64,000 nucleotides of DNA, from assembly GCA_020631735.1 (NCBI GenBank), contig CM036223.1, positions 12,091,356-12,155,355 on the forward strand, written 5' to 3'. The translations under genes and the position numbers were made by a program. A model generated the notes under the pieces. The model searched no databases, was not told the DNA's origin, and worked only from the letters and a program-made list of their open reading frames with translations. This document shows positions 13,173 to 24,700 of this stretch, one piece after another (positions within the stretch are counted from its first letter, which is position 1; each line of letters opens with the position of its first letter). This DNA is from Saccharum officinarum (lineage: Eukaryota; Streptophyta; Magnoliopsida; Poales; Poaceae).

Positions 13173-16100
13173 GCTGTAACGGAACCGTCCAAATTATAAG
13201 AGCACAAGTACAAAAACAATCACCGAAATGAACAAATTCTCGCACTTGAGCCCATATAACTCCGGTAGTCCAATGAAATCACGAGGGAATTCAAACCAAC
13301 CAACATACAAGCCAAGATCGTAGTGATTCAACATAACAAGTCACATGTTACAACCATTTCACAAGTAATTCAATATACATCGGAGTTCAACATAGTTATT
13401 AATTTACATTGAAAAGTAGCGGAAGCAAAGTAATTTGAAACTAACATTATTCTTATTTCAAATACATGCCAGTACCACGGTCGACTCCCCACAAAAGCAT
13501 TAGAGATAAGGTAAATAAGAAGGATCATGCCCGTGATCACACTCCGCCACTACGATAGGAGTCAACCAACTCTTGCAGCTGTCATGATACATCACAACCT
13601 GCAACAAGTGGGGATAAAACCCTGAGTACGAGAAAGTACTCAGCTTGACTTACCCGTCAGAAACCAGAAATAAGGAGACACCAAGGATCATGCAAGGCTG
13701 ATATAAAGTAGGCTAGCTTGACAACATTTTGCATAAAAGCTTATTATGGATAGTAATCATTAATGCTTAAGCATCAAGTTAATTATCATTAAACTATCAT
13801 CTATATTAGAACCTATACTAGAGCACTCACTTTATTAGGAGCAAACAATATTAACCATAGCAGGTATAAATTGAGGCAACCTTTCCATCGTGATCCAATT
13901 AACCATCAGTTCAATTTAATTGAATCTACGTTGCCGCTGCTCAAGTCAAGTGCTCACTAACCGGGAGCGACGGCGATTCGAATCGAATTCCTATCCAGCT
14001 GGAGGGGTATTTCTAACACTCACCGTGCAGACCCCTGCCAGGGTCACACAGGCCACCTTTTCATATGATTCAGGAATCACGGGTCCGAATGATGTCGCGA
14101 CCCCAAGGGCGACACTCTGCTAGGTGATAGGGACTCTAACCCCCCCAGGGTCTCACGCCAATGTCCCCAAGCACATCCTTTCTCTCCTCCAAGAAGCAAC
14201 CTACCATTCGATTCCCGGCCTGAATCACATTACTCGGCTTCACGGTCGGAACGGCTTATCCGGCCAACTAAGTGTTAGACTGCGTTCAACATGACTCGAG
14301 GACGTACAACGAATCGGTCCTTAAACGACTCAGATGGGGATAGATCCACACCCAAGACCTCCATGCCTTGTTGCTTCACTATCGTCATCCCGTCCGGTCT
14401 CATTTCATTTTATTAACACATGGTTCCATTCCACGATAGCAAATATAGCCAACCGTGCCATATATGAATATCCCTATATCTCGCAGGTGACAGGAAATCA
14501 CCTGACTTCTACCGCTTAAAGCAGGGCTAAGCATCTACTCGATCCTAGTCTATGTAGGATTCAAGGATTCATATATCTGGACAAGGAATGATATAATGCA
14601 GCAAGGGTTTCCAACCAACTCCTACCACTTAACGCAACAATACTTATAACATATATATATATATATATAATTAATTGCTTTGAAGATAGGAGGCTTATAA
14701 TGCTCCGAGGCTTGCCTGGGATCCGACTCAAGTTAGAGTATGTCAGATAAAACTTGCTTGGCGAGTATCTTCCAATCTACCACTTGTCCGGTCCTTCTAT
14801 CTTCGGGATGGATCTACCAACTCCATCTTCAGGTTTGGCTCCACATCAGGTCCTTCACGTGCTTCAGCTAGCGTACCTAAATGAGATGCAATAATGCATA
14901 TGTATGAATGCATAGAAGTGCAATAAACAGAGTAATCAAACAAGCATACCAAGGTTCTCATAAACACCTAGAGCTAATTAACTTAATCCTCACAAAGGCA
15001 TAACATAGAAGATTGCAAATACATCAATTAAGACACAAGTCTTATAAGATCCTAGGGTACCAAACCAAGTACCAACAAAGACATGTGTCACACTTCAATA
15101 CACAAGCATGGCAAGTTAATCAAAGCACTAGTACTAGAAATTGCCACATTCTGGGCATCAGAACAGCAGCTAAGTAATTTAATCATAACTAGAGATCCCT
15201 AAATCCAAATGACTTGCAGGAAGACATTCTGGAAAGCTTATGAAATTGTCTATATTTCATTTATAATCATCACAGCATGATTCCAAAGTTTAACATGTCG
15301 AATTTACACAAACACAGAAACTGGTCTAACAAGACAGAGAGCAAGCAATTCTGTAACCCAACTTTAAACAGCTATAACTCCTAAACCACATGACCAAATG
15401 CCACCAAATTTTAACAGCAGCTAGATATATAAATTATCTACAACTTTTGTATAAATAAGTTTTACAACAAAGCACATTATTATGAAGAACTTTGCTAAGT
15501 TCCCAGATCTGTCCAGAAACCTTATTTGCAAGAAATAATTATTAACTTATGTTGCAAACATATAATTAGACAAAACCAACTTTACCAACATGTCACACAT
15601 GACTAATGAACACCAGAAAACATAGTGTCCATTCCTAAATAATTTCTTTTAATGCATTTTCTTAATTTATTTAGATGATTTGGTGGAATTATGAACACAT
15701 ATCAAAGGTGCATAATAAATTCTACCAAAATTACAGTGGCCTACACATGCTCCCAAAAGCCTACTGTCCAAATTTCAAGCCATTTGGACAAGTATATCAA
15801 CCTCTATGAAAAAGACAAATAGCTATTGCAATAAATCATGTGAGAGCAAGTTAAACCTAAAACTCCATATTTTCTATGAACACATGGCCCTAGAATGAAT
15901 CAATATGATATATAGACATCATACTAAGCTAATGGAACAATATTTTCCATTTTATCAATTATATATTTCTTACAAGCTATTTATCGAGCCATAAACAAGT
16001 TAAACTAATAACTTGATCATACAGTAAGCAATGACCTTGAAATTTATACCCCAGTACATTTATAGCATGGAAAGACTACCATAAAAATTTCACATTATTT

Positions 16101-16545
16101 GGAGCAACACAACTCAAGATATAAAAATGACAAGCAATATAATGTAGATTTCCTTATTTAACAAGGTCAAATCAAAACCTTAAGAAAACAGTGAACAACT
16201 AGTGTGTCTAATATTTTTCCTAGCAAGCATATGTCACCATAAAATTAACAAAATAAGAATCACTATTTTTGGAGTTCTAAAACTCAAGATATAGCTCTGG
16301 TCAAGTTTATAAGCATTTTTGGAGCATTTTTAAATCTTAAATAAAAATATCATAAAACATCTACAAACATGTAACATATTATGACTCCACTGCATAGATC
16401 TTTTCTCAAGGTTTCCAAAAAGTCCACTTTTGCTATTTTTGGAATTACCTAGCATGAGATATGGATATTTAAAGATTTACATAAAATGGAAATTCAAAAT
16501 CAGAATTAAAACCACCCTAACTAATTTGCTAGGTGCACCCGATTC

Positions 16546-16550
16546 GGTAC
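16546..16550. repeat. Target-site duplication GGTAC, left copy (nested solo LTR)
   Basis: GGTAC precedes TGTCACACCC and is repeated at 19442-19446 after GGGTGTTACA. The uninterrupted LTR copy at 6335-6345 has a single GGTAC at this point. Confidence 0.95.
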
Positions 16551-19441
16551 TGTCACACCCATTTTTAAGGACAAAAATAGGATGCATAAAAGACTCATGT
16601 GCGCCCCAGGAAACAGTCGCACACATAAGTTGACAAATTACAAAGTACCATCACAGTGCTTATTACATAACGAATAAGTATTTAAGACATAGTCTTGAAC
16701 GATAGGTAATAATAACTAATAGTAGTTCTTCAGCGGAAACTCCACACAGGGACACGGTTGACTGGTTGACACCAAGACTAGTACTCATTCCGATAATCTT
16801 CCTCATTATCTTCATCTGTTATGGTGGAAATAGCAAGGGTGAGTCCATGTCGAACTCCACAAATATAACACAGGGTTCATGAGGCTCAAAAAGGCTAGAC
16901 ACTGTTTAACTGCATTTAGCTTTTAATCATATATTAGCAATTGAGTAGCATCAAGATAAACCACTTCCCATTAAAGAACCAATGATCAATTGTAATAATG
17001 ATAACGAATAGCATTAACATGAGCATAATAATAATCAACAATAATTAAACATGATATAGCAATGGTGATCAACTATTCTGTAGATGTTCCAAGGCCGCTC
17101 GTATCCGTGAGCACGGCTAGTATACCAGTTTTTAACTCTGCGCAGAGGTGTACACTTTCACTGTAAGTCATGATTTCCAAATGAGTGGGGAGATCAAGCC
17201 CAAACACCCGAGAACCATATAAAGCCACTCAAAAGTTCGTCTAACAAGTTAGGGCCATTAGATTCACTCGGCAGGCAGATGTAGAACCCCCCTTCCCTGT
17301 GGCACAACAACCGCAGCCTATACACACTAGGCCAGGGGCTCGCACTACACCCAAAGTGGCAAGCCATTCTTACGCCATTTAAGGTAACCACTAACAAGCT
17401 AGAAAAGGTCTCTTGAACAACTAAAGCCAGAGCCATATAGCCCTCACAGCTGTACTGTATGTCCCGGATGGTCATGTACAGATAAGTCCTTACGGAGAGA
17501 AACCAGAGCAACAATATAACCCCTTGCTCTAGCCCCCTTTTCAACAGTAATAAAATCATCATTAAAGGTTGATTGCATAATCCATTAGTCAAATTACAAG
17601 ATCATTGTTCATAATTAAGCACTAGCAATAGCTACCCAAATGCATCCCAAGGTTGACAAGGAATCAAGGTATCAATCACTAAGTTATAATCTCTAAGGTT
17701 GTCAAGGAAGACACATGCATATGTATGATAATTTCAGTGAATAGGTAACAAGGATGGTCCCATGTTATACTTGCCTTGATCAAAGCTTTCCTGTTGATAC
17801 TGCTGGTCTGGCTCAAAATAATACTTCTGATCGTCAAGAAATTGCTCACCGTCTATACTCGATCATCAATCAACAACACACATGCATCCAATCAAACATA
17901 CACGAAGCAAACAAAGAGATACAATTAGAACAGTACACCAACAGTAGCAAAACAATAATAAAAGTTTATAAAACTCTTCTACACGTTTCTACAATCACAC
18001 AGACGCAAAGATCACCAAATTCGGAGTTAAAACGTGAAAGTTATGTATTTTCTAAGATTTCCTATAGATAAATAAATACTAAATTATAAACTCGAAAAAT
18101 AAATTATCAAAACCAACTGTACAACTACACTAACATGTAGAGCTCACAAATACGAACCTAACGCAACTTGAACGGATCAAATCGGAGTTAAAACGAAGAT
18201 TTTATGACCAAAACAATTCTAATGGCAAAACTGTAAATACCTGAAAACGTATTTTTGATTTAGCCGGAAGAAAATACGCTTTCAAAACCAAGAAACGGAG
18301 TTCGGATATTACGCTAAGGACCGCGGGTTAAACCTTAAAGAATTTTAGGGTCTCTTTAGTAAAAAGTCAAGACGAAGGGGTATCTCCTTTTCTAGGCCGT
18401 TGATCTAAAGATGGACGGCTGTCCTTCACCCTTGACTTCACAGAGAAAAAGGTCGGCCATCTTCTCTAAATCCGGCCGACGGCCTCCATGGCCGGCCACT
18501 CGAGCTCGCCGGAATCAAACGGTTTTCCCATTTCCGGCCACCGTTTTCCCCGCAAACAACTCCAACCGAACGAGAAGCTCAACGCGAATCCATCTATGCG
18601 GTACAAGCTAGCTACGGTGGATTGAACACGGCGTGCGGCAACAAAGGAGCGGCGGCGCCATTGCCGGTGTACCCGAACTCACCAAATCCGCAATTCAAAG
18701 CGTCTCAACACCAAAGAAGGGCACAGGAAGAAAGAGGAGGAGATAGCGAACTCACCAAAGCTAAGAAAAAGAGCTCGAACCTTCCCACAAGCTCCACCGA
18801 CGAACCGGCCGCAAGAACCTAGGGTTCCGGCCTCCTACGCTCAATCTCACGTGATGTGGCTCAAGTTAAAGATGGAAAACGGAACATAGGGGGTCACGGC
18901 TTCTTATTTGTAGCTTCAAATCACCGTATTCGGGTAGGAAATCCCGGAAATCAAGTGGAAGGGGCGGCGGTCGTTCTCACCGAGTTGGAGTCCAACTCGA
19001 CTACGAACCGAAGGTGGGAGATACGGCTGACGAGCGGCCCCCACCTGTCAGCGAAAGGAAGAGAGGGAAGGCAGCTGCTGGACTCGGCTGCTGGGCCAGG
19101 ACGCGAAGACGGGCTGCTGCGGATGCTGGCTGGGCCGCGACGACGCTGGACGGCCCACGCGGGCAGGCGCGGGAGAGCAGGTCGTCCGACGGCCTTCGGG
19201 CCAAGAAGGTAAGAAGGTAAGTTGTTTCTTTTTTTTTCTTTTGTTTCTTTTCTTTTTCTAATTTTCCAAACACATTTTCAAATCAAATTTTCCTAAACCA
19301 AATCAAATAAAACAAATATATCCACACCACAAAATAAAATAAATGCAACAGCATGAATGCATCACCAAATAATTTTCAAAATTTTAATTCCCTTTCTCTA
19401 AATTATTTAAAATTTGTTACTCCTAAAATTTGGGTGTTACA
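16551..19441 (-). mobile_element. Nested solo LTR of a second Ty3-type family (2.9 kb)
   Basis: A 2891-bp insertion with ends TGTCACACCC and GGGTGTTACA, an inverted repeat with one mismatch, flanked by 5-bp GGTAC duplications. It has no internal domain, primer site or polypurine tract, so it is a solo LTR left by LTR-LTR recombination. Minus orientation is inferred from the TGTAACACCC start on that strand. It holds its own GC-rich island (about 18380-19215) and a short CT-rich run after it (19220-19260). Open frames such as 17194-17592 (-) and 17754-18071 (+) resemble no family I know, and I regard them as chance. Full-length LTR length for this family is unknown to me. Confidence 0.88.
18380..19215 (-). 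promoter_or_regulatory. GC-rich island within the nested solo LTR
   Basis: GC-rich stretch with GGGCC/GGCCCA words at about 19105-19200 on its sense-upstream side and CACCTGTCAG-type leader words near 19045. The same layout as the islands of the giant-LTR family, in a different LTR family. Promoter role is inferred only. Confidence 0.3.
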
Positions 19442-19446
19442 GGTAC
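19442..19446. repeat. Target-site duplication GGTAC, right copy
   Basis: Second copy of the duplication flanking the nested solo LTR; the host LTR then resumes with CCATTCTCTGCC as in the uninterrupted copy at 6341. Confidence 0.95.
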
Positions 19447-20365
19447 CCATTCTCTGCCACCCTTAACGCTGACCTGCAGGACCCGCTGTACCATTGGACC
19501 CACTTGTCAGTCGCTCAAACAGAGAGACACAGAGAGGACTCCGGTTGTCTTCTTCCTTCGGTACCGGAAACAGGGGAATCGGCTCCGGCCGGCCATCACG
19601 GCAGGAAGGTGGTCGCCGGCAGCGAAGGAGCGGCTCGGGAGCTGCACGACGGTGAGGCGCTCTCGGGGACACCCGCAGTGTGTGCTGTGACCGTCCATGG
19701 CCCTCTGGCTACGCGAGCCCGCACGCACAGCGGTGGCTTCGCCGCGGCGGCAGAGCGGAGGCGCGGCCCGGCGAGCACCGGCGGCGATCGAGGGACGGGG
19801 AAGCGCAAGGGGGTCCGCGCGAACTCACTGGTGACTGCAGCTCGGCCGGGTATGGCTCATGGCCTCCTGGCCGCACACACCGGCGTCCGCGGCGGCCACG
19901 GCACCGGTGGCGGCGCGCCACGGCGATGAGACGAGGCCGGGGAGGGGCGCATCGGGGTTGGCATGTGGCGGGGAAGGTGATGCCGCGCTTGGCTGAGGGA
20001 AGGGAGGAGGAACGGCGTAGGCAGGAAGCTCGAGCTGGAGCTCGAACCGGTTGTGGCGGGCTCGGCGTCTGTGCTCGGCTCGGAACGTGGAGGGAAGCGA
20101 GCAGAGGCAAGGGCGAGCGCCAGGAGCGTGGAGAGGCGAGTGAACGGAAAAGGGAGTGGAGTGAAGGAGCTGGGCGTCCGCACCGCATGAGATGACGGCT
20201 TGTCTTCGGCAGAGCGCCCTCGACGCGTGGAGCATGGGTGCGAGGCATGGTGACCGCGTGTCCCTGCTAAGGCCCTTCGTCGAACAGGTGGCATGCATTG
20301 TTGTTAGCATCTTGTGTGCCATTTTGGGGCTAGATACGGGCCGAACTGGATCATGGGCCCAAAAC
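19447..20365 (-). promoter_or_regulatory. GC-rich island in 5' LTR of element 1
   Basis: Duplicate of the island at 6300-7240, with scattered substitutions, several at CpG sites. GCCC-rich edge near 20335-20365. This is the copy that would drive element transcription. The nested solo LTR sits at its downstream edge. Open frames on both strands (for example 19709-20248 minus and 19680-20195 plus) are shadows of GC composition. Confidence 0.4.
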
Positions 20366-21732
20366 AAAGTTTGCTCTCCTCCTAAAGCTCTACAACTTTG
20401 ATTAAGGGTGCTCGGCCATTAGGCTACTGGATTAGTAGATAATTAGTACCCAACTTGGTAGTGTCAGCGATTTGACAGTGACAAGCAACATCCACAATTG
20501 AAGGTCCACACTAAGTCAAATTGATGCCATACTTCTACATGCTCTTCTCTAGAGTGTCTACTCCAACTTTCATTAAGGGGTCAAACCAAGTTACTTAACA
20601 AAATCTCGAGAACGTGACACGTCAATCAAGTTGACTAAACTCGGCCTTAATTCTTTTCTAAGTCTGAAAACAGTTGTAGATTCAAACTTTGGTCCACAGT
20701 TTGACTTATTTCCAAGCTGAATCAGGGTATGATCCAAAAACAAGGTTTGTTGTACATAACTCAATCTACAACTTTTATTAAAGTACCTTGAACTGGTTTA
20801 GCATGGTTAGGGAGATAAAGGTTTCCAAACATGTCAACTTATTGCTGCCAACTCAAGGACTTAGAATATTTTCTAAGTGTTGGAAACAGTCCAAATTCTG
20901 ACTTGTGGGCCCTTTTTGATCATGTTCCACACATTTTCATGACTTGACTCTTAAACAAAGTTTGTTCCTTATAAAATTCTCTAGAACTTTGTAAAAGGGT
21001 TCATAGTCATGCAAAGCTTCTAGGTCAGACTTTTGAAATGGTCAAACAAAAGGGTTCTAGGGTCCATTCATGGTCAACCATCACTTAGAAGCACATTTAG
21101 GTAAAATGATCAACATGAACATTGTTCCATTAAGTGTCCTAAGTGTATTTAAGGTGTTGTAGAGGCCAAACATACCCACCATGCATTGGTTGCACAAAAG
21201 TGTATACCTCGCGTGCACTGAAACATAGGAGTCACTATAATTGTAGTGCTTGTTTCAAGGCCATGTTACCAGTGTTTCCTGTGTTTGCTTCAAGGTACAT
21301 GCTACACATGCTTTCTTAGGTTGTTCCACATGTTTCCTAGATGTGTTGCACTTGTTGCACTTGTATGTTGCATAAGCACCAGTTCACATGGAATGTAAAA
21401 CATGTTTCCTTGTTTCAGAAGTATGTTTCAATTATAATCCAAACAAGCATATAACTTATCATTTCATGTGACTTTTTGATTCCAAACTTCATGAAACTTT
21501 TCCAGGGCTTAATATAGATAGTTACTGAGGTGAGACATGTGAAGATACTTTGATAGCAACACCCAAGCATATATCTTTTAATTGAGCCTATATGTAAGCA
21601 AGGGTGCAATGTCCAAGTTTAGGTTAGGGTTTATTTCCATAGGTTTGACTTTGGCATCGTCATCTCCACTAATCTATCATGTTTGAGCTCAAACCCACTA
21701 CTTAATTGGTGATCAACACCTGGGGTGTTACA

Positions 21733-21737
21733 AGTTG
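21733..21737. repeat. Target-site duplication AGTTG, right copy (element 1)
   Basis: Matches 2948-2952 and is followed by GTTATGACAGGAATGGC, the continuation of the interrupted type B monomer. Confidence 0.95.
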
Positions 21738-24700
21738 GTTATGACAGGAATGGCACATCTCATGTTAGGGTGGAGAGCTTAGATGAAGCCAGTATCAATT
21801 ATGTCGCACAACCACACTGTTAAGGTACCGTGATGGCCGCAACACCGGAAACTGCCGATTCAGATGTCATGGCAAATGTAAAACCTTAAGAAATTTGCCT
21901 TCTGGACATGGAATCAAGCTAGTTTTTTCATGACTATAGAACAATAGGCCTCACCCTAGGGAACCTAAATTGGCAAAAGTGGGTTATTAGAGATTTTTCT
22001 AAAAATAACTTATCATAGGCAACAAGTAGTGTTTGTTTTGCTGAAATCATGCAATTCCAACAAAGAAGTCTAGGTCCACCCATGTTACGAAATGAGTTGG
22101 TTGTTATAGGAATGGCACATCTCATGTTAGGGTGGAGAGCTTAGATGAAGTCAATATCAATTATGTTGCACAACTACGCCGTTAAGGTCCCGTTATGGCC
22201 GTGACACCTAGCACTGCCGATTCAGATGTTGTGACAAATGTAAAACCTTGAGAACTTTGCCTTCTAGACATGGAATCAAGATAGTTCTTTTCATGGTTGT
22301 AGAACTATAGGCTTCACCCAAGTAAACCTAAATTGTCCAAAGTGGATCCGTAGGTACTTTTCTAAAAATAACTTATAATAGGCAATAAAGTAGTGTTTAT
22401 TTTGGTGAAATCAAGCAATTCTGTCAAAGATGTCTGGGTTCACTCATGTTACGAAATGAGTTGGTTGTGATAGGAATGGCACATCTCATGTTAGGGTGGA
22501 GAGCTTACATGAAGGCAGTATCAATTACGTCGTACAACCACGCCGTTAAGGTACCATGATGGCCGTGACATCAGAAACAGCCGATTCAGACATCATGGCA
22601 AATGTAAAAACTTGAGAAACTTGCCTTCTGGACATGGAATTGAGCTAGTTTTTTTATGGCTATAGAACTATAGGCCTCATCCTAGGGAACCTGAGTTCAC
22701 AAAAGTGGGTCCCTAGAGACTTTTTTAAAATTAACTTATCATAGGCAACAAAGTAGTGTTTGTTTTGGTGAAATCATGCAATTCCGTCAAAGATGTCTGG
22801 CTCCACCCGTGTTATGAAATGAGTTGGTTATGATAGGAATGGCACATATCATGTTAGGGTAGAGATCTTAGATGAAGGTAGTATCAATTATGTCGCACAA
22901 CCACACCGTTAAGGTACCGTGATGGCCGCAACACCGGAAACTGTCGATTCAGATGTCATGTCAAATGTAAAACCTTAAGAAATTTGCCTTCTGGACATGG
23001 AATCAAGCTAGTTTTTTTCATGACTATAGAACTATAGGCCTCACCCTAGAGAACCTAAATTGGCAAAAGTGGGTTATTAGAGATTTTTCTAAAAATAACT
23101 TATCATAGGCAACAAAGTAGTGTTTGTTTTGCTGAAATCATGCAATTCCAACAAAGAAGTCTAGGTCCACCCATGTTATGAAATGAGTTGGTTGTTATAC
23201 GAATGGCACATCTCATGTTAGTGTGGAGAGCTTAGATGAAGTCAATATCAATTATGTTGCACAACTACGCCGTTAAGGTCCCGTTATGGCCGTGACACCG
23301 AGCACTGCCGATTCAGATGTCGTGGCAAATGTAATACCTTGAGAACTTTGCCTTCTAGACATGGAATCAAGATAGTTCTTTTCATGGTTGTAGAACTATA
23401 GGCTTCACCCAAGTAAACCTAAATTGTCCAAAGTGGATCCGTAGGTACTTTTCTAAAAATAACTTATAATAGGCAATAAAGCAGTGTTTATTTTGGTGAA
23501 ATCAAGCAATTCCGTCAAAGATGTCTGGGTTCACTCATGTTACGAAATGAGTTGGTTATGATAGGAATGGCACATCTCATGTTAGGGTGGAGAGCTTACA
23601 TGAAGGCAGTATCAATTACGTCGTACAACCACGCCGTTAAGGTACCGTGATGGCCGTGACATCGGAAACAGCCGATTCAGACGTCATGGCAAATGTAAAA
23701 ACTTGAGAAACTTGCCATAGGCAATAAAGTAGTGTTTGTTTTGGTGAAATCATGTAATTTCGTCAAAGATGTCTGGCTCCACCCGTGTTATGAAATGATT
23801 TGGTTATGATAGGAATAGCACATCTCATGTTAGGGTAGAGATCTTAGATGAAGCTAGTATCAATTATGTCGCACAACCACACCGTTAAGGTACTGTGTGG
23901 TCGCAACACCGGAAACTGCCGATTCAGATGTCATGGCAAATATAAAACCTTAAAAAATTTGCCTTCTGGACATGGAATCAAGCTAGTTTTTTTCATGACT
24001 ATAGAACTATAGGCCTCACCCTAGGGAACCTAAATTGGAAAAAGTGGGTTATTAGAGATTTTTATAAAAATAAATTATCATAGGCAACAAAGTAGTGTTT
24101 GTTTTGCTGAAATCATGCAATTCCAACAAAGATGTCTAGGTCCACCCGTGTTACGAAATGAGTTGGTTGTGATAGGAATGGCACATCTCATGTTAAGGTG
24201 GAGAGCTTAGATGAAGTCAATATCAATTATGTTGCACAACCACGCTGTTAAGGTCCCGTTATGGCCGTGACACCGAGCACTGCCGATTTAGATGTCGTGG
24301 CAAATGTAAAACCTTGAGAACTTTGCCTTCTGGACATGGAATCAAGATAGTTCTTTTCATGGTTGTAGAACTATAGGCTTCACCTAAGGAAACCTAAATT
24401 GGCCACAGTGGATCCCAACATACTTTTCTAAAAATAACTTATCATAGGCAATAAAGCAGTGTTTATTTTGGTGAAATCAAGCAATTCCGTCAAAGATGTC
24501 TAGGTTCACTCGTGTTACGAAACGAGTTGGTTGTGACAGGAATGGCACATATCACGTTAGGGTGGAGAGCTTACATGAAGGCAGTATCAATTACGTCATA
24601 CAACCACGCCGTTAAGGTACCATGACGGCCGTGACATCGGAAACAGCCGATTTAGACGTCGTGGCAAATGTAAAAACTGGAGAAACTTGCCTTCTGGACA

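Larger units (their letters stand above)
8597..13174 (-). other. Internal domain of element 1, no gag-pol
   Basis: 4578 bp between the LTRs. There is no open frame above about 95 codons and no recognisable retroviral domain. The half next to the polypurine tract (8640-10440) holds decayed coding-like sequence, described separately. The half next to the primer site (about 10540-13160) is AT-rich, with short words diverged from LTR modules, such as 'ctataactc...ctacaacttt' around 11860-11930, and looks like leader sequence. Relative to element 3 it lacks about 280 bp near 9640. Confidence 0.85.
2953..21732 (-). mobile_element. Giant-LTR non-autonomous Ty3-type retrotransposon (LARD-like), element 1, complete
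   Basis: Complete element inserted in the satellite. The LTRs read TGTAACGG...GGGTGTTACA on the plus strand. The primer-binding site lies beside the LTR at 13175 and the polypurine tract beside the LTR at 8596, so the element is transcribed on the minus strand. The 3' LTR is 2953-8596 (5644 bp), the internal domain 8597-13174 (4578 bp), and the 5' LTR 13175-21732 (about 5.66 kb once the nested 2.9-kb element and its duplication are removed). No gag, protease, RT, RNase H or integrase motif was found in any frame. LTRs of this size with a non-coding interior match Large Retrotransposon Derivatives (LARDs), known from Triticeae and other grasses. The polypurine-tract context and TGTAACACCC end suggest kinship with Tekay-type chromoviruses (inference). 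The two LTRs differ by roughly 1-2% by eye, suggesting a fairly recent insertion. Confidence 0.9.
13175..21732 (-). repeat. 5' LTR of element 1, split by a nested solo LTR
   Basis: The two parts, 13175-16550 and 19447-21732, are collinear with 2953-8596 at about 98-99% identity by eye. Visible differences include a longer (TA)n run near 14651-14670 and a 9-bp direct duplication (CACTTGTTG unit) near 21349. The LTR ends at GTTACA followed by the second AGTTG duplication. Confidence 0.93.
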
